Assembly (NCBI GenBank): GCA_019119995.1
Contig: DWVY01000064.1
Location: 1 to 52,281, forward strand
Source of the DNA: Candidatus Mediterraneibacter faecavium
GTDB lineage: Bacteria > Bacillota > Clostridia > Lachnospirales > Lachnospiraceae
Length of the DNA stretch: 52,281 nt
Direction of reading: 5' to 3'
The translations under genes and the position numbers were made by a program. The stretch's first letter is position 1. Every line of letters begins with the position of its first letter. The notes beneath the pieces are model-generated. The model ran no database searches. It had not been told where the DNA came from and saw nothing but the letters and a program-made list of their open reading frames with translations. Of this stretch, positions 9,333-17,948 are shown one piece after another.

Positions 9333-9635
9333 ATTTTCCGCTCTCCTTTCTATTCTGCACTCATATCAGTTTCATACTTCCCAATTCCATACCAGCTCAG
9401 TCATTTTTGGGTATTATATGCCATTTCATGGATATTCGCAACAATATATTTCCGTATTTTATCATTATTTTTCATTTATATCCATTTATGGATATTTAAC
9501 AGAAATCATAGTTGTATTCTCAAAGCCTCAAAGTCTCAAAAACGTTAAAAACTCCCGCTCAAAATCTCTGCAAAATACTGGTACATATCTGACATCTGCG
9601 TTATAATACATGAACGAAATTTCATTAAGAAAGAA
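9333..9635. promoter_or_regulatory. Divergent intergenic region, HTH-Uma2 / MATE
   Basis: I see no gene in this 303-base AT-rich stretch. It contains the inverted repeat ATATCCAT-TT-ATGGATAT (9478-9495) and a further half-site ATGGATAT (9428-9435). A TATAAT (9602-9607) 28 bases before the MATE start is a likely -10 box, but no convincing -35 accompanies it. Confidence 0.4.
9478..9495. promoter_or_regulatory. Inverted repeat, possible operator for the HTH-Uma2 protein
   Basis: An 8-base perfect inverted repeat with a 2-base spacer (ATATCCAT TT ATGGATAT) lies about 145 bases upstream of the HTH-Uma2 start. The same half-site occurs at 9428-9435. An HTH-XRE protein binding near its own gene would fit; this is inference. 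Confidence 0.4.
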
Positions 9636-11096
9636 GTGAACGATTTGACAAATACACCAAAGAATCCAAATGCACTGAGAAACCAGGATGCAGATGTAAA
9701 ACAGAATACAGCCGATAATCCGCTCGGATATAAAAGCATTCCATCTCTTCTGAGGAGTTTTGCCATCCCCAGCATCATCGCCATGCTGGTCAGTTCCTTA
9801 TATAATATCGTAGACCAGATTTTTATCGGTCAGGGCGTCGGCTATCTCGGAAACGCCGCTACAAATGTATCCTATCCTCTTACAACGATCTGTCTTGCCA
9901 TCGCGCTCCTGATCGGGATCGGCAGCGCCTCTAGATTTTCTCTCCACCTTGGAGCAGGCGAGAAGGATATAGCACAGAGGGTTGTAGGAAACGGGATCTG
10001 CATGATGATAGTATTCGGTGTTATCTATGCACTGCTCGTTGAAATCTTCATGCTGCCTCTGCTGAATGCATTCGGTGCCACATCGGACGTCATGCCTTAT
10101 GCAGAAACTTACTCACGCATTGTAGCTCTTGGCATGCCTTTCCTCATAGTCACCAACGGTATGAGCAATCTGGCGCGTGCGGACGGCAGTCCGAAATACT
10201 CCATGGTATGCATGTTGATCGGAGCCATTATCAATACGATCCTAGATCCGGTATTCATTTTTATTTTTCATCTGGGAGTTGCCGGAGCGGCATGGGCGAC
10301 CATTATCGGTCAGTTCTGCTCATTTATATTTGCAGTGCTGTACATAAGAAAATTTAAGAATATCCGGTTGACGAGAAAGGATCTCGGACTTTCGGTAAGT
10401 GAATGTATCCAGACTGCGTCCCTGGGAATGAGCAACAGTCTGAATCAGGTTGCGATTACATTTGTGCAGATCGTGTTGAATAACTCACTTACCTACTACG
10501 GTGCAATGTCAATATACGGAAAAGAAATTCCTCTCGCCGCATGCGGTATTGTAATGAAGACAAATGCCATCCTGCTCGCATTCATCATCGGAATCTCGCA
10601 GGGCTCCCAGCCGATCATCGGGTTCAATTACGGCGCCCGGCAGTACGACAGAGTCCGGAAGACATATAAACTTGCCATCACAGCAAACCTGTGCATCTCC
10701 GCGATCGGATTTGTCCTCTTCCAGTTCTTCCCGTATCAGATCATTTCGCTGTTCGGTACGGGTGATGCGGCGTACTTTGAGTTTTCAGTAAGATTTATGA
10801 GGATCTTCCTTTTTATGGTCATATTTAACGGAGTACAGCTTATCTCCTCCAACTTCTTCGCTGCAATCGGAAAGCCGGTAAAAGGACTCCTGCTCTCCAT
10901 GACACGACAGGTCATTTTCCTCATTCCGCTTGTGCTCATCCTGCCCTTATTCTTCGGTCTTGACGGCATTCTGTTTGCAGGACCGGCAGCGGACGGTATT
11001 GCATTCATTGTAACGATCTGCCTGATAGCAGGAGAAATAAAGAAAATGAAACAAATGGAAACAGAACAACACTTATTAAAACAGACTGCAAAATAG
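9636..11096 (+). CDS. MATE-family multidrug/cation exporter
   Basis: This 486-aa integral membrane protein has twelve predicted transmembrane segments and the MATE pattern of two six-helix halves. Examples of family motifs are IPSIIAMLVSSLYNIVDQIFIG (start of helix 1; IVDQIFIGQG is diagnostic) and ISQGSQPIIGFNYGA (start of the second half). MATE proteins export cationic drugs or metabolites using Na+ or H+ gradients; the substrate here cannot be predicted. The start is GTG at 9636 with a weak AAGAAAG upstream; TTG at 9645 is an alternative. The soluble N-terminal ~35 residues are polar. The gene stands alone and diverges from the HTH-Uma2 gene. Confidence 0.9.
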   Translation: MNDLTNTPKNPNALRNQDADVKQNTADNPLGYKSIPSLLRSFAIPSIIAMLVSSLYNIVDQIFIGQGVGYLGNAATNVSYPLTTICLAIALLIGIGSASRFSLHLGAGEKDIAQRVVGNGICMMIVFGVIYALLVEIFMLPLLNAFGATSDVMPYAETYSRIVALGMPFLIVTNGMSNLARADGSPKYSMVCMLIGAIINTILDPVFIFIFHLGVAGAAWATIIGQFCSFIFAVLYIRKFKNIRLTRKDLGLSVSECIQTASLGMSNSLNQVAITFVQIVLNNSLTYYGAMSIYGKEIPLAACGIVMKTNAILLAFIIGISQGSQPIIGFNYGARQYDRVRKTYKLAITANLCISAIGFVLFQFFPYQIISLFGTGDAAYFEFSVRFMRIFLFMVIFNGVQLISSNFFAAIGKPVKGLLLSMTRQVIFLIPLVLILPLFFGLDGILFAGPAADGIAFIVTICLIAGEIKKMKQMETEQHLLKQTAK

Positions 11097-11118
11097 CAGC
11101 CTGTCTGTATAAAATGAT

Positions 11119-11140
11119 GTTGGGGGCAAAAGCCCCCAAC
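11119..11140. terminator. Stem-loop between convergent MATE and histidine kinase genes
   Basis: A perfect nine-pair GC-rich stem GTTGGGGGC (11119-11127) with GCCCCCAAC (11132-11140) closes an AAAA loop. There is no clear T-run on the plus strand; on the minus strand ATCATTTTA follows. It probably serves as a weak terminator for one or both convergent genes. Confidence 0.55.
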
Positions 11141-11161
11141 TAAGATGCCTACAGATCATGT

Positions 11162-12454
11162 TCATCTTACTTCCACCGGCATCATCACACACGCTTTAAA
11201 CTGATCGCAGTCAATCTTTATGTCAAACTCCCCTCCAAGTGCTTTTGCGTATGTGCTGACGATCGCCAGTCCCAGTCCGTTTCCTTCGCTGGAACGCGCT
11301 TTGTCCCCTCTTGCGAACCGCTCCACGATATCTTCCTTTGTGAAATCCATGGGATACGCTGATGTATTTGTGATCTCCACACAGAGATGCTCCTGCATCC
11401 GGCCTCCGTTTGAATCTTTCCTCCGGATATAAGTTGTCACAAAAATCCGCGTTCCTTTTGCAGAATATTTCAGGGCATTTTCCAGAAGGTTCTGGCAGAT
11501 ACGGTAGAAATAAGAATTATCTGAAACCAGTTCTGTGTTTTCTTCTGTCAGACGGGTCACAAACTCCAGTCCGCTGTTCTTGATCTGATCATCCATATCC
11601 GCAAAAATCTGTTCGATCATACGGTTCAGTTCGAATTTTTCCGGATGCAGCTCTATATTTCCACTGCTTGCTTTTGCAAGACTGAAGAGACTGTTGACCA
11701 TTTCTTTCAGCTTCTCAGCCCGCTCGGATATAACGTCCACATAATCTCTGACTGTATCGCTCAACTCTTCTTTCCGGATCAGTTCAAGATACCCCACCAT
11801 GGATGTCAGCGGCGTCTTCAGGTCATGCGATACATTTGTAATGAGATCTACTCGCAGCTGATCACTTCGGGAGACTTTCTCCAGACTTTTCTTCTCGATC
11901 TCAAGTGCAACATCAAGCCTGCGCCGGTTAAGATTCTCCATCTGTTCCATCATATAATCAAGCTGTCTTTTCTGGAACCGCTGTAATACCGTCTCTGCCA
12001 GTATATACTGGAGCAGTGCAGAAATTATCATCACATATCCCGATGCAAAGTTAGTATTCCATCCGGCAGACCAGTAATTTCCGCCGCTCAAAAGATACGA
12101 AAAATACCATGCCGCGATCAGAAACGCTGCGATGCCGGCTATATGTATCCAGCGTTCCGCTGTTCTCCCGTGTTCTTTCCACTCGGCATAACTGTTGTCA
12201 TCATCCGGAAGCCAGTTTCCGAATTTTCTGTTCAACAGATCATGCAGTCCTGACCATATGCCGGCTCCCAGCAGCAAATTCCCCAGCATACCATAAAACA
12301 ATGCATCTCCTGTAGTATGGTATCCCCGATACACAACTGTGATCACAAGCAGTGTGATCCCCATAGCAGTAAGCAGGACTTCCGCCATCAGCTTATAATA
12401 TTCCCCGAAAAATTTCTTCGCTTTCTTATCAATATTTTTCCATTTTGTATCCAA
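11162..12454 (-). CDS. Sensor histidine kinase, VanS/SasA-like
   Basis: This is the membrane sensor (430 aa) of a two-component system. It has four predicted transmembrane segments (about residues 24-42, 52-70, 103-122 and 137-155) with short external loops. These are followed by a dimerisation helix with the phospho-accepting His210 (NVSHDLKTPLTS) and a HATPase domain (N box ICQNLLENALKYS; G boxes around GNGLGLAIV). The layout without a large external sensor domain is typical of kinases that sense envelope or antibiotic stress. It overlaps its response regulator by 26 bases, which indicates coupled expression. The signal is unknown. Confidence 0.9.
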   Translation of the reverse strand: MDTKWKNIDKKAKKFFGEYYKLMAEVLLTAMGITLLVITVVYRGYHTTGDALFYGMLGNLLLGAGIWSGLHDLLNRKFGNWLPDDDNSYAEWKEHGRTAERWIHIAGIAAFLIAAWYFSYLLSGGNYWSAGWNTNFASGYVMIISALLQYILAETVLQRFQKRQLDYMMEQMENLNRRRLDVALEIEKKSLEKVSRSDQLRVDLITNVSHDLKTPLTSMVGYLELIRKEELSDTVRDYVDVISERAEKLKEMVNSLFSLAKASSGNIELHPEKFELNRMIEQIFADMDDQIKNSGLEFVTRLTEENTELVSDNSYFYRICQNLLENALKYSAKGTRIFVTTYIRRKDSNGGRMQEHLCVEITNTSAYPMDFTKEDIVERFARGDKARSSEGNGLGLAIVSTYAKALGGEFDIKIDCDQFKACVMMPVEVR

Positions 12455-13133
12455 TTCCCCACACCACCTTTACATATCTCGGTTTCTTCGTATCAATCTC
12501 GATCTTCTCGCGGATATGGCGGATATGCACCATGACCGTGTTCTCCACCGCATACGCTGCTGTCTCCTGCCACACATTCTCATATATCTGTTCCGCTGAA
12601 AAGACCTGGCCCGGATGTTCCATGAGAAGTTCCAGTATCTTATACTCCGTAGCAGTCAGCCGGATCTCCTCGCCTTCCACTTCTATAATGCGTTGTTTCT
12701 TGTCAAGGATAAGCCCGCCGTTTACAATCCTGTCTGCATCTTCCTTCGGCGCCTCGCCGCCCCATGCCCGGTATCTCCGGAGATGTGCCTTTACACGTGC
12801 CATCAGTTCCGCGGGGTTGTACGGTTTTTCCACATAATCGTCTGCTCCCATGATGAGCCCGGACACCTTGTCGCTCTCCTCCGTCTTTGCTGACAGGATG
12901 ATGACCGGTATCTTATGCTTTTCCCGCAGCTTCATAAGCGTGGACAGCCCGTTCAGCCGGGGCATCATAACATCCAGCAGGATCAGGTCGATCGTATTCT
13001 GCTCCAGCACATCAAGAGCCTGCATTCCGTCATAGGCGCCCATTACCTGATATCCTTCGTACTTCAGTAATTCACTGATTGAGTAAACAATTTCCTTATT
13101 GTCATCCACAACCAGTATTGTTTCTTGTTCCAT
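12429..13133 (-). CDS. OmpR-family response regulator, VanR-like
   Basis: This 234-aa DNA-binding response regulator pairs with the histidine kinase gene that follows and overlaps it. The receiver domain (about 1-120) has the acidic pair Asp10/Asp11, phospho-acceptor Asp54 (LLDVMMP) and Lys107 (VEKPYNP). The C-terminal winged helix (about 135-232) carries the recognition region NTVMVHIRHIREKI. GGGGGAGC precedes the ATG by 4 bases. Targets are unknown; the adjacent MATE gene is convergent and not part of this transcription unit. Confidence 0.92.
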   Translation of the reverse strand: MEQETILVVDDNKEIVYSISELLKYEGYQVMGAYDGMQALDVLEQNTIDLILLDVMMPRLNGLSTLMKLREKHKIPVIILSAKTEESDKVSGLIMGADDYVEKPYNPAELMARVKAHLRRYRAWGGEAPKEDADRIVNGGLILDKKQRIIEVEGEEIRLTATEYKILELLMEHPGQVFSAEQIYENVWQETAAYAVENTVMVHIRHIREKIEIDTKKPRYVKVVWGIGYKMEKY

Positions 13134-13262
13134 AACTGCTCCCCCTGTTTTTTTGTTTCTGCATTGAATATAAAGTGGCGGGCTTAAAAAATCCCGGACA
13201 TAAATCTTAAGAAAATCTTATTTTCTGTCCTGTAAATTTCCGGTTCTATAAAGATTTCCGGA

Positions 13263-13907
13263 TCAGAACAGGCTGAGCTGTTCATAATCTGTCTTGCACT
13301 CCAGCATTTCTTCCGGTTCTCTGCGCAGAAACTGTTCTGTCTTCTCATTATCGAAAAGCCAGGTCCTGACCTCCTCCGCCCGAAGGAGCAGCGGCATACG
13401 CTCATGGATCTGTGCTGCTCTGCCTCTTGCTTCCGTCGTCAGGATGACGAATCTCTCTTCTCTCTGGTTACCTGCTGTGCCGGTTGACCGAACCGCAGAA
13501 GAATCTCGTTCGCTTTCAAACCAGTTATAACAGCCTGCCAGAAAAAGTACCGGGTTCTCCGTGCTCTCGAAAACGAACTTTTCCTTTGCACTGTTCCATT
13601 CATAGAATCCTTTTGCCGGGATCACACACCGCCTGTTCAGCATGCTGTCCCGGTAAGTCTTCTTCTGCAGGGCACTCTCCGCCCTGGCGTTGATCAACAG
13701 CCCCTTTCCCTGAAAATCCGGGAATCCCCATCGCATCTTTTCTGCATTGAGATAATCCTTTTCCGCCCGGAGAATGATCGCATATTGGGAAGGGCATATA
13801 TCTCTCGTTCCATCACGCAGTTCTCTCCACAATTGGGATATGCGCACTCCTATCCTGCGTTCGATCTCCCATATCGTATCATCACTCATATAATATCTTC
13901 CACACAT
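13263..13907 (-). CDS. HMCES/YedK-type abasic-site processing protein (SRAP)
   Basis: This 214-aa SOS response-associated peptidase (SRAP) protein shields abasic sites in single-stranded DNA by forming a stable thiazolidine cross-link through its N-terminal cysteine. The catalytic Cys2 follows the initiator Met (MCGRY). The conserved segments NARAES, GFYEW and IHERMP supply the catalytic Asn, Glu and His. GGGAGG lies nine bases upstream of the ATG, which fixes the start so that Cys2 becomes N-terminal after Met removal. It is monocistronic and divergent from the amidohydrolase operon. Confidence 0.92.
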   Translation of the reverse strand: MCGRYYMSDDTIWEIERRIGVRISQLWRELRDGTRDICPSQYAIILRAEKDYLNAEKMRWGFPDFQGKGLLINARAESALQKKTYRDSMLNRRCVIPAKGFYEWNSAKEKFVFESTENPVLFLAGCYNWFESERDSSAVRSTGTAGNQREERFVILTTEARGRAAQIHERMPLLLRAEEVRTWLFDNEKTEQFLRREPEEMLECKTDYEQLSLF

Positions 13908-13989
13908 CTCTTCATGCCTCCCAGCTTAATTTCCAGCAATACATATCTATATAATAATACACCCGAAACAAATATTCATCTTTTTATAC

Positions 13990-14018
13990 TTGACATGTCA
14001 AAAACAAAGTGCTAATAT
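13990..14018 (+). promoter_or_regulatory. Strong promoter of the amidohydrolase-permease operon
   Basis: TTGACA (13990-13995) and TAATAT (14013-14018) are separated by the ideal 17 bases. The -35 box is half of the perfect palindrome TTGACATGTCAA (13990-14001), so a -35 box also faces the HMCES-like gene on the minus strand. A regulator could recognise this palindrome. Transcription would begin near 14024, just before the first hairpin. Confidence 0.7.
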
Positions 14019-14025
14019 TACCACC

Positions 14026-14086
14026 AATAAAAGTTTTAGCTGTTTTCCTTAAAAACCAAAACAGCTAAAACTTTTATTTTTTTATT
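14026..14086 (+). terminator. Promoter-proximal 21-pair hairpin with T-run (possible attenuator)
   Basis: Positions 14026-14046 and 14058-14078 are perfect reverse complements (21 pairs) closing an 11-base loop, and are followed by a run of T. The structure has the form of an intrinsic terminator but begins within a few bases of the expected transcription start, so it would stop nearly all transcripts unless something prevents it from folding. No known riboswitch aptamer is visible. Confidence 0.6.
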
Positions 14087-14120
14087 ATACCGCGGGAAAA
14101 TAAATCGAAATATATCTGAC

Positions 14121-14153
14121 AAAGGAGTCTGTGAATCAACAGGCTCCTTTTTT
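14121..14153 (+). terminator. Second leader hairpin with T-run
   Basis: A 12-pair stem with one G-T wobble (14121-14132 with 14139-14150) closes a six-base loop and runs into TTTTTTG. It ends 23 bases before the amidohydrolase start codon and before its ribosome binding site (14162-14170). In this position it is expected to act as an attenuator of the operon. Confidence 0.65.
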
Positions 14154-14175
14154 GTTGGTAGAAACGGAGGCTGAA

Positions 14176-15534
14176 ATGGAAAAATTTGACTTACTAATTA
14201 AAAATGCTGACATTTATACAATGGACGCCTATGGAACCGTTATCAAAAACGGGGTTATAGGAATTCAAGGAGATACAATTTCACTGATCAGCCAGATGGA
14301 TACTCTGGATCCATGTGACGCAGAAAAAGTTATAGATGCGAAAGGCAGCGTGATCTTCCCTGGTTTTATCAATACCCATATCCACATTTTTCAATCCTTT
14401 TTAAAAGGTCTCGGGGCTGATCACCGGCTGATCGAATGGCTTAATCTGTCTGCACTCCCGTACGGACAGTATATGACGCCTGAGCAGCATAAACTCGCAG
14501 CACAGCTGGCCTGTATGGAAGCAATAAAGAGCGGATGTACTTCCATTTGTGAATTTTTCTATACAAATCAAGATCCTGAACTTGCCTATTCCTGTATTGA
14601 TGGAATGAAATCAACGGGAATCCGTAGTGTATTTATACGGACATTTCAGGATGCTGGAGAAGAATACGGCATGCCGGAATGTTTTATCGAACCTGTTGAT
14701 AAAGCAATGCGAGAAGTTGAACTTCTGAAGAAAAAATACAAAGAAGACGACATGTTCTCGATCTGGACCGGCCCGGATGTAACATGGTCTACCACAAAGG
14801 AGGGGTATGAAAAAATGCTTGAGTACTGTCTTTCCGAAAACGTACGTTACTCAATGCATATCAAAGAAACAGAAGTGGATAATCAAATGTGCAAGAAATA
14901 TTACGATAAGGACATTGTTGATCTACTTGAGGAAATCGGATTCCTGACCGATAAATTTTTAGCTGTACATTGTGTAAATCTTACGCAGCATGATATTGAA
15001 AGATTTGCCGAATATGGCGTATCAGTCAGCCACAATCCTGCTCCGAATCTTTACCTGGGTTCCGGCATCGCCCCGATTCCTGAAAGTTTAAAAGCCGGAG
15101 TTAACATAGCCATGGGAACTGATGGAGCTGCCAGCAATAACAGTACAGACATGTTGGAAAGCCTGAAGCTGGCCGCTTTGATGCAGAAAGGCATTCACCG
15201 CGATGCTGCTGTCATCACGGCGGACAATGTAATCCGTATGGCAACAGTCAACGGGGCAAAAGCAATCGGTATGGAAAATAAGCTTGGCACACTGGAAAAC
15301 GGAAAGAAAGCAGACCTGATAATCATTAATCCCCGGCATCTGAAATCAGCGCCTATGCACCATGCAGATGCTACAGTAGTTTATGCATCTTCCGAAGAAA
15401 ATATAGACACAACGATCATAAACGGAAAAATTGTATATCACAAAGGAAAATTCAGCTGTGGCATTCAGGAAGAAGAACTAATTGAAAAAATTGACCGTGA
15501 AATCATAAAACTGAAAAGCAAGATCAACTTATAA
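14176..15534 (+). CDS. Amidohydrolase-superfamily deaminase (TRZ/ATZ, MTA/SAH deaminase group)
   Basis: This 452-aa cytosolic metal-dependent hydrolase belongs to the group that includes MTA/SAH deaminase, guanine deaminase, SsnA and triazine hydrolases. Metal ligands visible: His-x-His in THIHIF (~residues 67/69), His in MHIKET (~228), His in AVHCVN (~265) and Asp in GTDGAASNN (~315), the usual Zn/Fe set. The start at 14176 follows AACGGAGG by five bases; an upstream in-frame GTG at 14131 lies inside the leader hairpin and is unlikely. It is followed after 18 bases by an NCS2 permease, so a purine, pyrimidine or pterin-like substrate that is imported and then deaminated is likely. The exact substrate is not predictable by eye. 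Confidence 0.85.
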   Translation: MEKFDLLIKNADIYTMDAYGTVIKNGVIGIQGDTISLISQMDTLDPCDAEKVIDAKGSVIFPGFINTHIHIFQSFLKGLGADHRLIEWLNLSALPYGQYMTPEQHKLAAQLACMEAIKSGCTSICEFFYTNQDPELAYSCIDGMKSTGIRSVFIRTFQDAGEEYGMPECFIEPVDKAMREVELLKKKYKEDDMFSIWTGPDVTWSTTKEGYEKMLEYCLSENVRYSMHIKETEVDNQMCKKYYDKDIVDLLEEIGFLTDKFLAVHCVNLTQHDIERFAEYGVSVSHNPAPNLYLGSGIAPIPESLKAGVNIAMGTDGAASNNSTDMLESLKLAALMQKGIHRDAAVITADNVIRMATVNGAKAIGMENKLGTLENGKKADLIIINPRHLKSAPMHHADATVVYASSEENIDTTIINGKIVYHKGKFSCGIQEEELIEKIDREIIKLKSKINL

Positions 15535-15552
15535 AAGTCAGGAGGGATAATT

Positions 15553-16887
15553 ATGGCTGAAAACAAAAGTGAACTTATTGTCGGTGTAAATGAAAAAATC
15601 AGTATAGGGAAAGCATTATTTCTTGGACTCCAGCATGTTCTGTCAATGGATCTTTACATTATGCCGCTCATTTTAGGCGGTGCCGTCGGCCTTTCAGGAG
15701 GCGACTTGTCTTTCTTCCTGCAGATGAGCTTTTTCGCCTGCGGAATTGCAACAATTCTACAAGCCGGTTTGTTTATGAAATATCCGATTATACAGGGTCC
15801 CTCCTATGTTCCATTAGGCGCTTTAAGTACAATTGGCGCGACAATGGGAGTTAACGTTATGATCGGCAGCTTGATCCCCGGCGCCATTTTAATTGTTATT
15901 ATGGGAATTTGTAAAGGATTTTCAAAATTTGTCAGAAAAGCGATTCCTCCATTTATCGGCGGCATTATTATTCTTGTTGTAGGAATCTCATTAACTCCTA
16001 CGGCAGTCACAGGAATTGTCAGCACAGAGGGGAATCTGACGGCAAATGTTGTGTCAGGCCTGACAGCAGCAGTCGTACTGATCATCTGTATGATTCTTCA
16101 GTATAAATTAAAACACAGCCGAATTCTGCATATGACATCTGTAATTCTTGCTCTTATAGCCGGAACAATCGCAGCCACCGCAATGGGCGCCGCAGATTTC
16201 AGTGCTGTATCGGACGCAGCATGGTTCCAGCTGCCTCAGCTGTTCCATTTCGGTTTACCTCAGTTTGATTTGCAGGCCTGCATTCTGATGGAATTTATTT
16301 ATATGATCGTGTTGTTGGACACAACAGGTACATGGATTACAATCAGCGCAATTACAGGTGAAGACCTAAATGATGAAAGAATTGACCGTGCCACTATCGG
16401 AGAAGGCCTTGGATGTCTCATTGGTTCTCTCTTTGGCGGAACCCCAATGACAGGTTATTCGTCAAATGCGGGAGTTCTTGCTATTACAAAGGTAGGAAGC
16501 CGAATGGCAATCATTGCCGGCGGTATTATTCTGGCTGTATTAGGTGTTTGTCCGAAACTGATGACAGTCATATCATGTATTCCTACTCCTGTAGTAAACG
16601 GTGTCTTTGCAATGGTATGTATTTTGCTGATTTCCAACGGTATCAAAATCATACAGAAAGAACTCCTCGATGAAAGGACTTCTCTGATCATCGGCATCTC
16701 CGTGGTAACAGCAGTAGCTACAATTATTCTTCCTCAGGAAGTACTCGATGCCATGCCCGCATTCCTGAACTACTTTTTATCATCAGGAACAGCTGTTGGC
16801 GCTACAGTTGCCGTTGTGCTTCAACTCGTACTTCCATATAAAAAGGAACACACAGATAAAAGTAAAATAGCCCGTACAACATGTTAA
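15553..16887 (+). CDS. NCS2-family xanthine/uracil-type permease
   Basis: This 444-aa nucleobase:cation symporter has 13-14 predicted hydrophobic segments. NCS2 hallmarks are the opening GLQHVLSM, the GPSYVP loop and the long signature around GLGCLIGSLFGGTPMTGYSSN (GSLFGG-P-T-YS-N). It probably imports the substrate of the deaminase encoded just upstream. AGGAGGG lies six bases before the ATG. It could transport xanthine, guanine, uracil or a related base; the NCS2 family does not allow a finer call from motifs alone. Confidence 0.9.
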   Translation: MAENKSELIVGVNEKISIGKALFLGLQHVLSMDLYIMPLILGGAVGLSGGDLSFFLQMSFFACGIATILQAGLFMKYPIIQGPSYVPLGALSTIGATMGVNVMIGSLIPGAILIVIMGICKGFSKFVRKAIPPFIGGIIILVVGISLTPTAVTGIVSTEGNLTANVVSGLTAAVVLIICMILQYKLKHSRILHMTSVILALIAGTIAATAMGAADFSAVSDAAWFQLPQLFHFGLPQFDLQACILMEFIYMIVLLDTTGTWITISAITGEDLNDERIDRATIGEGLGCLIGSLFGGTPMTGYSSNAGVLAITKVGSRMAIIAGGIILAVLGVCPKLMTVISCIPTPVVNGVFAMVCILLISNGIKIIQKELLDERTSLIIGISVVTAVATIILPQEVLDAMPAFLNYFLSSGTAVGATVAVVLQLVLPYKKEHTDKSKIARTTC

Positions 16888-16937
16888 AAATGACAAAGGT
16901 ATCGCAAAATCATCGAATCAGATGATGGAGCGATACC
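16885..16937 (-). terminator. Terminator of thiT
   Basis: On the minus strand GGTATCGC (16930-16937) pairs with GCGATACC (16898-16905), with a further CATCATC/GATGAT inner stem, and is followed by TTTGTCATTTTT. It lies about 10 bases past the thiT stop. On the plus strand the T-run is missing, so it may not fully end the NCS2 transcript. Confidence 0.75.
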
Positions 16938-16946
16938 CTCGTCTGC

Positions 16947-17612
16947 TTACTCCTCCGCCATCTGTTTTACTCTCGCCAGTGCTTTTGACACTGCAGGAAT
17001 CGAAATAATGATCACTGTGATCACACCCTCAACCAGCAGATAGCTGTAATTATAGAGGATCGGATACAGGCTTTCCAATGCTTTCGGAAAATTGTCCGGC
17101 ATATAATCCATCCAGTACAGATAGCCACCCAACGCATGGAATGCACCTCTTGCCAGCACTGCAACTATGTATCCCTTTACCAATCCATATTTGCTCTTTG
17201 CAAAAAATCCCGCTACGCCCAGAGCGGCAAACGCAAGGATATAATCGCAGCACACTTGGAAAAAGGACAGGACATACGGCTCCTGGATAAACTGGATAAT
17301 CCCGTAGGCAAGACCGACAAGTACTCCTGTTTTCGGACCGTACCAGTTCGCTATCAGTACGATAAACAGCATACTGAATAATGTAACGCTCCCGCCCCAT
17401 GGCATCTCAAAGAGTTTAATATAGGATGTAAGATACGCCAGCGCCAGAGCGACAGCACAAAATACAAGCTGCTTCGTGCTCATCCGTTTTTTAGAAGACG
17501 TCTTCGCCGCAAAATATACCGCTGCAAGAAACAGTATGATCCCGGCAATAATGGTGACCGCATATCCGGCCGCCGTCAGGCCGCCTTCTGCATTTACAAG
17601 TAATTCAGACAT
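16947..17612 (-). CDS. thiT: ECF thiamine transporter S-component ThiT
   Basis: This 221-aa membrane protein is the thiamine-binding S-component of an energy-coupling-factor transporter. It works with a shared EcfA/EcfA'/EcfT module that is not in this window. Six hydrophobic segments are visible, with the family's Ala-rich helix-1 region (KQLVFCAVALALAYLTSYIK) and the RGAFHALGGYLYW segment near residue 150 that contributes thiamine contacts. The upstream TPP riboswitch confirms the assignment. GGAGGG precedes the ATG by seven bases. The N-terminal ~40 residues include an extra hydrophobic helix (YAVTIIAGIILFLAAVYFA). Confidence 0.93.
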   Translation of the reverse strand: MSELLVNAEGGLTAAGYAVTIIAGIILFLAAVYFAAKTSSKKRMSTKQLVFCAVALALAYLTSYIKLFEMPWGGSVTLFSMLFIVLIANWYGPKTGVLVGLAYGIIQFIQEPYVLSFFQVCCDYILAFAALGVAGFFAKSKYGLVKGYIVAVLARGAFHALGGYLYWMDYMPDNFPKALESLYPILYNYSYLLVEGVITVIIISIPAVSKALARVKQMAEE

Positions 17613-17667
17613 AATAAAACCCTCCTGCTCTCAGATTGAAAACAAAAGGGCCTAAAAGCACTCATAA

Positions 17668-17752
17668 CATATCCCTACGTTGGCATTATCCAAATCAGGT
17701 TATGGGTCGAAGTTCTCAACTTCCTCTCAGCCTGTACTACAAGCTCCCCTTG
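17668..17752 (-). ncRNA. TPP (THI-box) riboswitch upstream of thiT
   Basis: Read on the minus strand, the THI-box order is present: GGGGAGC, then GGCTGAGAGGAAG, then GACCC and CCTGATTTGGATAATGCCA, ending GTAGGGA. These form the pyrimidine and pyrophosphate sensor arms of the thiamine pyrophosphate aptamer. It lies 56 bases upstream of the thiT start. No clear terminator hairpin separates it from the gene, so control may act on translation through the ribosome binding site. Confidence 0.93.
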
Positions 17753-17803
17753 TCATCAATCTTATGTAATTTTCTCTAACAGTTCCTCTTACTGTCGGAC
17801 TCT

Positions 17804-17832
17804 ATGGTACACGCGTAATGGAGAAATGTCAA
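17804..17832 (-). promoter_or_regulatory. Promoter of the TPP riboswitch-thiT transcript
   Basis: On the minus strand TTGACA (17827-17832) and TACCAT (17804-17809) are separated by 17 bases. The -35 box lies between GGAGAAA and TTTCTCC arms (about 17819-17846). The remaining bases between 17833 and 17948 show no gene. Confidence 0.5.
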
Positions 17833-17948
17833 GTCTGCGTTTTCTCCACTATATCGTACCTCATTCCTAATATTCTCCACTTCATATTTTATACTGTTCT
17901 AAACTGGACGTCTCGTGATTATATTAGAATGCAATAGAATCTTATCAA

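Noticed and set aside
14079-14175. Purine riboswitch before the amidohydrolase-permease operon
   Set aside because: The expected conserved purine aptamer segments are missing between the two hairpins, so only attenuator-like hairpins are reported.
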